DNA of 50,967 bases from an uncultured Prevotella sp. Lineage in GTDB: Bacteria; Bacteroidota; Bacteroidia; Bacteroidales; Bacteroidaceae. Below are positions 1 through 7,631 of the stretch, piece after piece (the first letter of the stretch is position 1; each line of letters begins with the position of its first letter). The notes below the pieces were generated by a model. That model had not been told where the DNA came from. It saw only the letters and a list, made by a program, of their open reading frames with translations, and searched no databases. The stretch spans positions 1 through 50,967 of the forward strand of contig CAJOFA010000027.1 in assembly GCA_905233985.1 (NCBI GenBank), in the 5' to 3' direction. Both the position numbers and the translations under genes were made by a program.

Positions 1-70
1 TATATGGGCGATTATATGGACATTATATGTTAAAGGAGAATGTTTCTGCGGTATCTGCGAGAAAAAGTGA

Positions 71-180
71 CGAAAGCCCGTAGCAAACAGGTCGAAAGCC
101 CGTAGCAAACGCATCGAAAGCTCGGAGCAAACGATATGAAAGCTCGGAGCAAACGCATCGAAAGCTCGGAGCAAACGAGC
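71..180. repeat. 22-bp tandem repeat array A (5 units)
   Basis: Five head-to-tail 22-bp units begin at 71, 93, 115, 137 and 159 with no spacer. Each reads [C/T]GAAAG-C-[C/T]-CG-[T/G]-AGCAAAC plus a short variable end (AGGT, GCAT, GATA, GCAT, GAGC). The reverse complement, GTTTGCTCCGAGCTTTCGAT, is the core of the array at 24112-24243. The array lies just downstream of the esterase stop codon at 227. The unit contains the palindromic core GCTCGGAGC/GCTCCGAGC. Function unknown. Confidence 0.9.
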
Positions 181-200
181 CGCATCACAAGTCAAAAGAG

Positions 201-208
201 TATCTTTG
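201..208 (+). promoter_or_regulatory. Orphan -7-like motif TATCTTTG
   Basis: TATCTTTG matches the Bacteroidota TAnnTTTG -7 consensus. It points into the 3' end of the esterase gene on the opposite strand and no plus-strand gene follows. I see no TTTG at the -33 distance, so it may be chance, a remnant, or the start of an antisense RNA. Confidence 0.25.
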
Positions 209-226
209 TACGAAACCCGTCATCTG

Positions 227-1408
227 TCACTTGAATAGATACTGCGCAAACTCGTGTAGCGACTTGCGCCATACCTGCCACTCGTGGTCGCCAGGGTAGG
301 AGTTGAAACGCACGTTGACGCCGCCGTCGCGCATTTTCTTTACGATGTTTCGCGTGTATTCGATACGTGGGTCCTGCTCGCCGCAGCTCATGAAGAACAC
401 GTCGAACTGCTGGTTGAATGCTGGGGTGTTGGTCAGTATGCCTGGCACCTCGGCCTCAAGGTCGAAGTTTGACGCTCCTTGTATGCCGCCGAACATGCCC
501 GTAGAGAACACGCCGACATTGGCAAATACCTCGGGAGAGCGCAAGCCGATATAGAACGACTGTCCGCCACCCATTGACAGACCGCACATAGCACGGCTCT
601 TACGGTCCTTCTTCACGCGATAGCGGGATTCAACAAAGGGAATCACGTTCTCGAGCAGTTCGCTGCGGAAGCTCTGCATACCCTGCCAACTGTAGCCGCC
701 GCCGAAGCCGCCGTTGCGTGAACGGACATTGCTGTTGGCACTCACCACTATCATCGGTACTGCCTTGCCTGCCGCAATGAGGTTGTCCATGATCTGTGCC
801 GTTCGACCTTGTTCCATCCATCCGCGATGGTCCTCACCACCGCCGTGCTGGATATACACCACAGGATATTCCTGCTGACTCTCGTTGTAACCGGCAGGGG
901 TGTAAATCATCAGCGGGCGCCACGACTCATCGACCTTACTATAATAATAGACGGTACGCACCTCGCCGCGTGGCACGTCCTGCACCTCGAAATCGTCCGT
1001 TGCAGCCTCTTGAATCTCGATGGCACTCGACCAGCGTCCGCAGCCGTAGAAGGTCTGGCTTGCAGGGTCGGACACCGACACTCCGTCAACAATCAGAAAA
1101 TAGTAATGGAACCCTGGCACCTGCGGCTTCGTGGTCACGGTCCATGCGCCGTTGTCAGCCTTCTGCATGTCGTATTTCATGCCGCAGAGGTCTATCTGAA
1201 CGAGTTGTGCCTGCGGAGCAACGACGCGGAACATCACGCTGTTGTCGGACAATACTCGCGGATAGGAAGCGCGGTTTACGTTTGTCACGGGGGAATATGA
1301 CCCTTCGGGGAAGTTTTCTCTTGGGAATCCCTGTGCTGCCGTCTGTATGCAGCCAACGGTTATCAGCACACTTATCATTGCCACGAGGCATAAATTCATT
1401 CTTCGCAT
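227..1408 (-). CDS. Secreted esterase, feruloyl/acetyl-xylan esterase-like (esterase D family)
   Basis: Predicted 393-residue secreted alpha/beta hydrolase, probably removing acyl groups from plant polysaccharide. Residues 1-25 are a signal peptide (probable cleavage after TAA, before QGFP). Residues about 40-145 look like the immunoglobulin-like E-set/CBM48 domain usual in this family. The esterase D domain follows: oxyanion segment YIQHGGG (185-191), nucleophile elbow GLSMGGG with Ser278, acid candidate Asp346 in GEQD, and His375 in GDHEW. All three catalytic positions are present. The start at 1408 is preferred over an upstream ATG at 1474 because the promoter at 1443-1475 lies between them. 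It is monocistronic, with no sugar-utilisation partners nearby. The exact substrate cannot be told from sequence. Confidence 0.85.
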   Translation of the reverse strand: MRRMNLCLVAMISVLITVGCIQTAAQGFPRENFPEGSYSPVTNVNRASYPRVLSDNSVMFRVVAPQAQLVQIDLCGMKYDMQKADNGAWTVTTKPQVPGFHYYFLIVDGVSVSDPASQTFYGCGRWSSAIEIQEAATDDFEVQDVPRGEVRTVYYYSKVDESWRPLMIYTPAGYNESQQEYPVVYIQHGGGEDHRGWMEQGRTAQIMDNLIAAGKAVPMIVVSANSNVRSRNGGFGGGYSWQGMQSFRSELLENVIPFVESRYRVKKDRKSRAMCGLSMGGGQSFYIGLRSPEVFANVGVFSTGMFGGIQGASNFDLEAEVPGILTNTPAFNQQFDVFFMSCGEQDPRIEYTRNIVKKMRDGGVNVRFNSYPGDHEWQVWRKSLHEFAQYLFK

Positions 1409-1442
1409 AGATTTTGGTTGTTTTTGTGTAAAGAATTTGAGT

Positions 1443-1475
1443 GCAAATATACGAAAAATTCTGCAATGTTGCAAA
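1443..1475 (-). promoter_or_regulatory. Promoter of the esterase gene
   Basis: On the minus strand there is TTTGC (1471-1475), a 19-bp spacer, then TATATTTGC (1443-1451). This is a near-perfect -33/-7 pair of the primary Bacteroidota sigma factor. It lies 35 bp upstream of the chosen ATG at 1408. Confidence 0.8.
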
Positions 1476-1556
1476 CTTTAGAATCAAAAAAACTGTATGT
1501 TGTATATGAGCGAAGCGAGTCTTAAGAATGCAGGGATAAAAAATATACGATTTCCT

Positions 1557-1588
1557 TTTGCATTTTGCTTTCTTAATTGTATCTTTGC
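1557..1588 (+). promoter_or_regulatory. Promoter of the clostripain/phytase-like pair
   Basis: TTTG (1557-1560), a 19-bp spacer, then TATCTTTGC (1580-1588). This is a textbook Bacteroidota promoter, and it supports a translation start at 1641 (or 1611) rather than the ORF's first ATG at 1497. Confidence 0.8.
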
Positions 1589-1640
1589 ACATTATAATAA
1601 TGAAACTGATATGGATATCAAATTTTACAGAATAAGAATT

Positions 1641-3089
1641 ATGAATAGAAAGATAAATCAATTATTCAAAATGCTGCTCCTCGTGTGCGGTTTTGCTTTG
1701 ATGCTGCCTGCCTGCAGCAAGGACGACAACGAAACGGATAGCGGGGCTGATGAGCCGAAGGCAAAATACACCATCATGATCTATGGTTGTGGCGGTGAAA
1801 ATGTGGACAACCAGATTGACTACGCCCTTGAAGCTGTTGCCAAGGCCCTCAGTGTGAGCAACAACCAGGTGCGCATCACCGTTATGTACTCCATGTCGAA
1901 GGACATCTCGGGACATAAGAAGGATAACCCTGATGTGGATGAGAATAGTTTCCTCGGCGAGTTCGGCAAAACCTACCGCTATGAGCTCACCAAGGATATG
2001 GACCTAACCTTAGAAGGTTTTCGCAGCAAGTACTTCTATAAGAATGCTTCCGAAGTGGAGCTGTACAAGCAGTCCACGCTGGTTGACTACATCAGGTGGG
2101 CTAAGCAGACGGCTCCTGCCGAGAATTACATCCTCCTGCCAGTCAATCATGGTGGCGGTTTCGACCTCGACCATGAGATTACACGCGGCATTGCCTATGA
2201 TGACAACCACAACGGCATCAGCAACTCTATCAAAACTATTGCCGCAGCACTCAAGGAGACCGGCAACATCAAGGCTATTTACTGGTACGGCTGTCTGATG
2301 GCCCAGCTCGAGGTGCTCACCGAGGTGGCTCCCTACTGCGAATACCAGTTTGCCAGCTCACATGTCGCACGTATCAACAACCTACACCTCCTCGGACTCA
2401 TCAATGCCATTAACGCATCTCCCGACAACTTCGAGGCAGCCATTGCGAAGCAGCACGAGGCAATAGAAGCCGTCAATTCCGACTTCTGCAATATTCCTGA
2501 TGCGACTGACCCCACCATCACGCATAACGAGAACTGCGACTTCGGCTGTTGGCGCTCTAACAAGCTGGCTGCTCTTAACACACAGGTGAAGGCACTGGCC
2601 ACCCTGCTGGCAGACAACTACGCTACAGAAAGTGCTGACATCGACAAAGCAACCGCCAGCGTATATCTCTTCGAGAAAGGATGTACCTATGTTGATCTGC
2701 TCGACTTTGCCAATCTGGTAGCTATCAATTTGACTGATACTCAACTGAAGGCCCAGGCTCAGACCATCGCCAACGCCATGAGGACAGCCTACGCTGACGC
2801 CACCGTCTATCGCTTTAACGGCGTCAACCGCGTGTCAGCCGATAACTATTATGTAGCACCCGTGAACAGCGAGGGAAACAACGAGTTCTCACTCGGCATC
2901 TCCATCTACGCCAAAGACGAGAACCCCTATAAGCTTTACGGCGCCAACTACAAGGCCTCTGCTTTCGATGCTGCTACCGGCTGGAGCAAGTGGCTGGACG
3001 TCAACATGACTCAATTGGACGGAGAAGTCAATCCATGCAATGATTCGGCATGGGAGACCTTCTGGCTCGAAGACCCTGCTGAAAACTAA
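1641..3089 (+). CDS. Clostripain-family (C11) cysteine peptidase, lipoprotein
   Basis: A 482-residue exported peptidase of family C11. The N-terminus (MNRKINQLFK, a hydrophobic stretch, then LMLPACS) is a lipoprotein signal with Cys25 as the lipidated residue, followed by an acidic linker KDDNETDSG. The catalytic dyad typical of the family is visible: His170 in PVNHGGG and Cys218 in WYGCLMAQ. Related Bacteroidales enzymes are activated by self-cleavage and cut after Lys/Arg; I infer rather than see that here. The stop codon is 2 bp before the next gene, so the two are co-transcribed. The target protein is unknown. Confidence 0.9.
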   Translation: MNRKINQLFKMLLLVCGFALMLPACSKDDNETDSGADEPKAKYTIMIYGCGGENVDNQIDYALEAVAKALSVSNNQVRITVMYSMSKDISGHKKDNPDVDENSFLGEFGKTYRYELTKDMDLTLEGFRSKYFYKNASEVELYKQSTLVDYIRWAKQTAPAENYILLPVNHGGGFDLDHEITRGIAYDDNHNGISNSIKTIAAALKETGNIKAIYWYGCLMAQLEVLTEVAPYCEYQFASSHVARINNLHLLGLINAINASPDNFEAAIAKQHEAIEAVNSDFCNIPDATDPTITHNENCDFGCWRSNKLAALNTQVKALATLLADNYATESADIDKATASVYLFEKGCTYVDLLDFANLVAINLTDTQLKAQAQTIANAMRTAYADATVYRFNGVNRVSADNYYVAPVNSEGNNEFSLGISIYAKDENPYKLYGANYKASAFDAATGWSKWLDVNMTQLDGEVNPCNDSAWETFWLEDPAEN

Positions 3090-3091
3090 TC

Positions 3092-4075
3092 ATGAAGAAA
3101 AGTGTCATTCTTTTCCTTTTGGTTCTTTGTACCATGCAGGCGATGGGGCAGCAGGTGGTGCTGAATAAGCAGCGCCACTTCCCTAAAACGGTGCCTGCCG
3201 GCAACTATAGCGGCATTACGTGGCTGGGCGGTGACCGCTATGCGGTGGTCAACGACAAGTCACCCACGGCAGGGTTCTACCTGATGACGATACGTTTGGA
3301 CAGCGTCACGGGCGACATCGAGGAAGTGCGTGCCGACAGCTTCATGACCAGTAACCTGCCCAACCGCGACGAGGAAGGAATCTGCTATGTGCCCGGGACG
3401 AACACGGTGTTTGTCAGCGGCGAAGGCGACAAGCAGATTATTGAGTATAACCTGGACGGACAGCTGACGGGCCGACGGCTGAACATTCCCGAAGTGTTCA
3501 GTAGCGCACGCAGCAACGGCGGTTTTGAGGCGCTGACCTATAACGCCACGACGAGGCTCTTCTGGACGACCACGGAGCACACGCTGAAAGGCGATGGGGA
3601 CAAGCCAAACATTGAAAGGAAGATTCCCAATATGCTACGGCTGCAGAGTTTCGGTGACGACCTGCAGCCACGCGAACAATACTGGTACAAGACAGACTCG
3701 TCGGCGGTGAAAAGCACCAAGGGCAAGAGCACGCTGGGCGTCAGCGGCTTGGCTGCGCTCGATGACGGACGGCTCATCGTGCTGGAGCGTGAGGTTCGGC
3801 GGACGGACAACAACATCGGTTCCTTCGTGCATGTCAAGCTCTTTATGGTCCATCCCAGGCAACAAAAAACAGGAACTCTGTTACCCAAACAATTAGTAAC
3901 AGAGTTCCGTACGAAGATCAACCTGACGGCCCGTAGTTTTGCCAACTATGAAGGCATCTGTGTGGGGCCACGACTCGCCGACGGGCGACAGGTGCTGCTG
4001 TTAGTGGCAGACTCGCAAGACCAGTACAAGGGTTATCTCAAGGACTGGTTCAAGACCATCGTCATTCAACTTTGA
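3092..4075 (+). CDS. Secreted esterase-like/phytase-like beta-propeller protein
   Basis: A 327-residue protein with a clear signal peptide (MKKSVILFLLVLCTMQAMG, then QQ). The mature part matches the 'esterase-like activity of phytase' family: SGITWLGGDRYAVVND near the start, RDEEGICYVPG, GFEALTYN, SGLAALDDGRLIVLERE and FANYEGICVGP. These repeated acidic beta-strand motifs suggest a propeller fold. It sits 2 bp after the C11 peptidase gene. Residues 261-273 are encoded by a perfect 13-bp inverted repeat (3872-3908) that looks like an insertion. The TGA stop lies inside a heptamer repeat run. The real substrate is unknown; phytase activity should not be assumed. Confidence 0.8.
   Translation: MKKSVILFLLVLCTMQAMGQQVVLNKQRHFPKTVPAGNYSGITWLGGDRYAVVNDKSPTAGFYLMTIRLDSVTGDIEEVRADSFMTSNLPNRDEEGICYVPGTNTVFVSGEGDKQIIEYNLDGQLTGRRLNIPEVFSSARSNGGFEALTYNATTRLFWTTTEHTLKGDGDKPNIERKIPNMLRLQSFGDDLQPREQYWYKTDSSAVKSTKGKSTLGVSGLAALDDGRLIVLEREVRRTDNNIGSFVHVKLFMVHPRQQKTGTLLPKQLVTEFRTKINLTARSFANYEGICVGPRLADGRQVLLLVADSQDQYKGYLKDWFKTIVIQL
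3872..3908. repeat. Perfect 13-bp inverted repeat inside a coding region
   Basis: GGAACTCTGTTAC (3872-3884) and its exact reverse complement GTAACAGAGTTCC (3896-3908) flank an 11-nt spacer. They lie inside the phytase-like gene and keep the frame. A 13-bp perfect stem is strong for a coding stretch and could be a palindromic insertion. Confidence 0.85.
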
Positions 4076-4123
4076 AGTTTGAATTTTGAACTATGAACTT
4101 TGAACTGTGAACTATGAACTTTG
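4068..4123. repeat. Heptamer run (8 units, GAACTTT type) spanning two stop codons
   Basis: Eight consecutive 7-bp words: CAACTTT, GAAGTTT, GAATTTT, GAACTAT, GAACTTT, GAACTGT, GAACTAT, GAACTTT. The run contains the stop codon of the plus-strand phytase-like gene (4073-4075) and that of the minus-strand carboxyltransferase gene (4112-4114), so both converging proteins end within it. No hairpin terminator is visible in this gap. Confidence 0.9.
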
Positions 4124-5899
4124 ATTTCCCCCTTCTCTCTCAATCCATCCGAGGTTGTCGCCGCGGCGCACCTTGGCACCCTGCTTGGCGCTCACCTCAA
4201 CGAGTTTACCGCCGAGGCAGGCGGGAATGGGCACAATCTCGTTCCACGGGGCCTGGATGTAGCAGAAGGTGTCTGTCTCCTTATACTTCTGTCCGATGAA
4301 CGGCTCCAGACATGGAGCACACGCTCCTTCGCCCGAGAACTCGTAATAGACCTGTCCGGCAACGGGGGCGACGATAGCGTCGGCCTTGGCGTGCTTGAAG
4401 GCAGCCAGCTCCTCGGGCTTCATCTTCGCACCGAGCTTGGCATCCTTTGCCTTCTGCAGGTCGGCGAGCATGGTTTTCTTCGCCTGTCCGCTCTTGAAGG
4501 GACGGTACTGCTCGGGGTGCATGGCCAGCTCAAACAGCTCCTCGTCATCGGGGCCGTACTCCCAGCCGTTCTCGTCCATCTCCTTGCGGAAGCCGTCGAG
4601 GGCGTTGGGGATGAGGGTGTGAGGGTCGGCATCGGTAAACTCACGCTTCTGCGTCTTGGCAAGCTCAATGAGCTCAGGCGCAATCTCGCCGGGCACCTTG
4701 CCGCTCTTGCCGAGTATCATACCCCAGATGGCATCGTCCATCATGACATAGCGGCCCTTGCCCTGCTCCATCGTGAGGAGGTTCATCAGGGCGATGTTCT
4801 TGGTATATTGCGAGAACGGCGTTACCAATGGGGGATAACCTACCTTCGGCCACACATACTCTACCTCGTTGAACAGCCTGACCAGCATGTCGTCCATCGT
4901 GAGTATCGACTCGCCCTTCTTCTCGCGCAGCTTGTTGATCATGGTCTGGATGGGGCCCAGGTCAGCCATCATCGAGCCCATCATGCCGCCAGGCAGTCCG
5001 CTGCCTAAGAGCAGCGATGACATGTGCTTGTTGGCGGGATTGATGAAGCAGCCCAGCCAGTCGTCGATGAACTCCTGCGTCAGCGTGCGGGCCTGCATGT
5101 AGGCGTTCATGTTGATGTCGGCCACTTCGAAGCCCTCGTTCTTCAGCATCGACTGGACGGAGATGATATCGGGATGTACCTTACCCCAGCTGAGCGGCTC
5201 GATGGCGGTGTCGATGATGTCGGCGCCGTTGTTGCACACCTCCAGGATGGAGGCCATAGAGAGGCCGGGGCCGGAGTGTCCGTGATACTGGATGATGATG
5301 TCGGGGTGCTTGGTCTTGATGCTCTTGGTCAGCGCACCGAGCATGGCGGGCTGTCCGATGCCGGCCATGTCCTTCAGACAGATTTCCTCAGCTCCGGCAG
5401 CGATGACCTCATCGGCAATGGCTGAGTAGTATTCTACGGTATGCACGGGCGAGGTGGTGATACAGAGCGTAGCCTGCGGAATCATGCCTGCCTCCTTGGC
5501 CCACTTGATGCTGGGGATGATGTTTCGTGTGTCGTTCAGTCCGCAGAAGATGCGGGGAATGTCAACACCCTGGGCTTTCTTGACCTTATACATCAGCTGA
5601 CGCACATCGTCGGGCACGGGATACATGCGCAGCGCGTTGAGTCCACGGTCGAGCATGTGCGTCTGTATGCCGACTTCATTGAACGGCTTGCAGAAGGCAC
5701 GGACGGCAAGGTTAGGATTCTCGCCGGCCATCAGGTTTACCTGCTCGAAAGCTCCGCCGTTGGTTTCCACTCGTGCAAAGCACCCCATGTCAATAATGGC
5801 GGGGGCAATGCGCTCTAACTGATCCTTACGCGGCTGAAACTTGCCGGAAGACTGCCACATGTCTCGATAGACAAGACTAAACTTAATCTTTTTCTTCAT
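4112..5899 (-). CDS. Carboxyltransferase subunit: oxaloacetate decarboxylase alpha / pyruvate carboxylase B type
   Basis: A 595-residue protein of the OadA/PycB family, which moves CO2 between carboxybiotin and a 2-oxo acid. The HMGL-like TIM barrel fills the first ~290 residues: RDMWQS near the start, CLKDMAGIG with the lysine of the carboxybiotin site, and metal-binding YHGHSGPG. The conserved carboxylase domain follows, and a biotinyl/lipoyl-like fold occupies residues ~514-590. That last domain has QAPWNEI (549-555) where biotin carriers have EAMKM, so the biotin-accepting lysine is missing. The last residues NQSS and the stop come from a heptamer run. Biotin is probably carried by a separate protein encoded elsewhere. 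Decarboxylase, pyruvate carboxylase or another transcarboxylase cannot be separated from this window. Confidence 0.85.
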   Translation of the reverse strand: MKKKIKFSLVYRDMWQSSGKFQPRKDQLERIAPAIIDMGCFARVETNGGAFEQVNLMAGENPNLAVRAFCKPFNEVGIQTHMLDRGLNALRMYPVPDDVRQLMYKVKKAQGVDIPRIFCGLNDTRNIIPSIKWAKEAGMIPQATLCITTSPVHTVEYYSAIADEVIAAGAEEICLKDMAGIGQPAMLGALTKSIKTKHPDIIIQYHGHSGPGLSMASILEVCNNGADIIDTAIEPLSWGKVHPDIISVQSMLKNEGFEVADINMNAYMQARTLTQEFIDDWLGCFINPANKHMSSLLLGSGLPGGMMGSMMADLGPIQTMINKLREKKGESILTMDDMLVRLFNEVEYVWPKVGYPPLVTPFSQYTKNIALMNLLTMEQGKGRYVMMDDAIWGMILGKSGKVPGEIAPELIELAKTQKREFTDADPHTLIPNALDGFRKEMDENGWEYGPDDEELFELAMHPEQYRPFKSGQAKKTMLADLQKAKDAKLGAKMKPEELAAFKHAKADAIVAPVAGQVYYEFSGEGACAPCLEPFIGQKYKETDTFCYIQAPWNEIVPIPACLGGKLVEVSAKQGAKVRRGDNLGWIEREGGNQSS

Positions 5900-5932
5900 A
5901 TCTGGAATTTGTTGTTATAATATATTTGAGCA

Positions 5933-5940
5933 CAAAGTTA
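5933..5940 (-). promoter_or_regulatory. -7 element of the carboxyltransferase gene
   Basis: The minus strand reads TAACTTTG, matching TAnnTTTG, 33 bp before the ATG. The region where a -33 element would sit runs into the heptamer repeat at 5951-5978 and has no clear TTTG. Confidence 0.6.
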
Positions 5941-5950
5941 CGAAAAAAAA

Positions 5951-5978
5951 GAAGAATTAAGAATGAAGAATGAAGAAT
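5951..5978. repeat. Heptamer run (4 units, GAAGAAT type) between divergent promoters
   Basis: GAAGAAT, TAAGAAT, GAAGAAT, GAAGAAT in tandem. It lies in the 158-bp gap between the carboxyltransferase gene (-) and the mannosyltransferase gene (+). It is followed by a T-rich stretch with loosely repeated CTTTTTA words that leads into the mannosyltransferase promoter. Confidence 0.85.
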
Positions 5979-6036
5979 TTGTCGCCCCTTAACTTTTTTT
6001 ACCCTTTTACTTTTTTCGCTTTTTACTTTTTATTTG

Positions 6037-6044
6037 TAAATTTG
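6037..6044 (+). promoter_or_regulatory. -7 element of the mannosyltransferase gene
   Basis: TAAATTTG, followed by C, matches the consensus. TTTC at 6014-6017 is an imperfect -33. It predicts a leader of only a few bases before the ATG at 6058, or translation from the in-frame ATG at 6067. Confidence 0.6.
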
Positions 6045-6057
6045 CACACACAAAAGC

Positions 6058-6816
6058 ATGACGACTATGTACGAAAGCGACAGCCTGATTATCATCCCGA
6101 CCTATAACGAGAAGGAGAACATTGAGAAGATTATCCGCGCTATCTTTGCGCTGGAGAAGTGCTTCCATATTCTTGTTATTGACGACGGTTCACCCGATGG
6201 TACGGCAGCCATCGTGAAACGCCTCATCAACGAGGAGTTCGGTGAGCGGCTGTTCATTGAAGAGCGTAGCGGTAAGTTAGGTCTCGGAACAGCTTACATC
6301 ATGGGCTTCAAGTGGGCACTGGCGCACGACTATGAGTACATCTTTGAGATGGATGCTGACTTCAGTCATGACCCGAATGACCTGCCGAGGCTCTACGAGG
6401 CCTGTCACGACAAGGGTTATGACCTGGCCATCGGTTCACGCTACGTGTCGGGCGTCAATGTGGTGAACTGGCCCATCGGTCGTGTGCTGATGAGCTATTT
6501 CGCATCGAAGTACGTGCGCATCATCACGGGCTGTAACATTCATGACACGACAGCAGGATTCAAATGTTATCGCCGGCGTGTGCTGAAGACCATTGAGCTG
6601 GACAAGATTCGCTTCAAGGGCTATGCGTTCCAGATAGAGATGAAATACACAGCCTATAAGATTGGCTTCCGCATCAAGGAAGTGCCGGTCATCTTTGTCA
6701 ACCGTCGCGAAGGGGTGTCGAAGATGAACACAGGCATCTTCGGGGAAGCGTTCTTCGGCGTCATCAAACTGCGCATTGACAGTTTCTCACGTCATTACCC
6801 GAAGATTACGGAGTAA
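6058..6816 (+). CDS. Polyprenol monophosphomannose synthase-like glycosyltransferase (GT2)
   Basis: A 252-residue soluble GT-A glycosyltransferase. It resembles dolichol-phosphate mannosyltransferase, which moves mannose from GDP-mannose to a polyprenyl phosphate on the inner membrane face. Visible motifs: IIIPTYNEKENI at the N-terminus, VIDDGSPDGT, the metal/sugar-nucleotide motif EMDADFSHDP, and GSRYVSG. There are no C-terminal membrane segments, unlike bacterial DPM fusions with GtrA-like tails. The ATG at 6058 or 6067 could be used. It stands alone between two minus-strand units. The donor could also be glucose. Confidence 0.85.
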   Translation: MTTMYESDSLIIIPTYNEKENIEKIIRAIFALEKCFHILVIDDGSPDGTAAIVKRLINEEFGERLFIEERSGKLGLGTAYIMGFKWALAHDYEYIFEMDADFSHDPNDLPRLYEACHDKGYDLAIGSRYVSGVNVVNWPIGRVLMSYFASKYVRIITGCNIHDTTAGFKCYRRRVLKTIELDKIRFKGYAFQIEMKYTAYKIGFRIKEVPVIFVNRREGVSKMNTGIFGEAFFGVIKLRIDSFSRHYPKITE

Positions 6817-6853
6817 ACCCTCATCTGTCATTCCTAATCCAGCAGAGGCACGT

Positions 6854-7615
6854 CTATTGATCAGGATTCTCAACAAATCCTTGGTATTCTTCTTCAAGTC
6901 CTGACATGACACTGTCGTAGGCCTGCCGCATGGTAGCCTGTACGTTGTCGGTTCCCTGTCCCACGGGATAGATGGCTTGGTGAATGGTGAGGCGCAGCGG
7001 ATGCCACGTCATGAAATGCCAGTCACGGGTACGGGGCATGACATTGAACGAGCCATTGATGGTCAGCGGCACTACGGGCAACTGCAACTCATCAGCCAGC
7101 ATAAAGGCACCTTTCTTGAATGTTCCCATGTGACCAGTGAACGAGCGTGAGCCTTCGGGGAAAACAACGACGCTAAGATTTCCCTGCTCCAATGTGCGGC
7201 GGGCTGCCTCGTAGGTAGCGCGTACCTTACCTGCACCGCGCTTGTCAACGAATATCTGGTGCGACTTACGGCAGGCGTAGCCCACAAAGGGAATCTTTCC
7301 TAACTGGTACTTCATCATCCATTTGAAGTTGCGGTGAAGGAAACCATAGATGAGGAAGATGTCGAACGCGCCCTGATGGTTCGCCACGAAGACGTAAGAC
7401 TGATTAGGCTCCAGATGTTCACGTCCCTCAACGGTAACGGGCAACAGCGAGACGCGTATGATGGTCTTGGCCCACCATTTGCCGGGATAGTAGCCCCAGT
7501 AGTGTCCGTCGCCGATGGCTGTGCCGATGCCCACGAGCGTGGCAGTAACGATGGTAGCGAAGACGGTAACGGGTAACACAACCAATAACTGATAAATGCG
7601 GTATAGGTATTTCAT
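6854..7615 (-). CDS. plsC: 1-acyl-sn-glycerol-3-phosphate acyltransferase
   Basis: A 253-residue inner-membrane acyltransferase that adds the second fatty acid to lysophosphatidic acid in phospholipid synthesis. An N-terminal hydrophobic helix (about residues 8-30) anchors it. The catalytic NHX4D motif is NHQGAFD (His80, Asp85), and the substrate motif FPEGSRS lies at 152-158. Length is normal for PlsC. It is the last gene of the five-gene minus operon, 16 bp after the metallophosphoesterase gene. Confidence 0.92.
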   Translation of the reverse strand: MKYLYRIYQLLVVLPVTVFATIVTATLVGIGTAIGDGHYWGYYPGKWWAKTIIRVSLLPVTVEGREHLEPNQSYVFVANHQGAFDIFLIYGFLHRNFKWMMKYQLGKIPFVGYACRKSHQIFVDKRGAGKVRATYEAARRTLEQGNLSVVVFPEGSRSFTGHMGTFKKGAFMLADELQLPVVPLTINGSFNVMPRTRDWHFMTWHPLRLTIHQAIYPVGQGTDNVQATMRQAYDSVMSGLEEEYQGFVENPDQ

Positions 7616-7631
7616 ATTCTTTGAACGTTTC

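Noticed and set aside
71..180. CRISPR array from short regular repeats
   Set aside because: Units are adjacent with no unique spacers of 25-40 bp, and no cas genes are nearby.
201..208. Functional antisense RNA promoter at the esterase 3' end
   Set aside because: Only a single TAnnTTTG match without a -33 element; kept as a low-confidence site and not called as an RNA.
1497..1640. Longer N-terminus for the clostripain-type protein
   Set aside because: The extension covers the promoter (1557-1588) and would bury the lipoprotein signal.
4121..5008. 295-aa plus-strand ORF opposite the carboxyltransferase gene
   Set aside because: Same shadow effect; the opposite strand encodes a conserved enzyme over its full length. 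9694-10803 opposite pyrC is also rejected.
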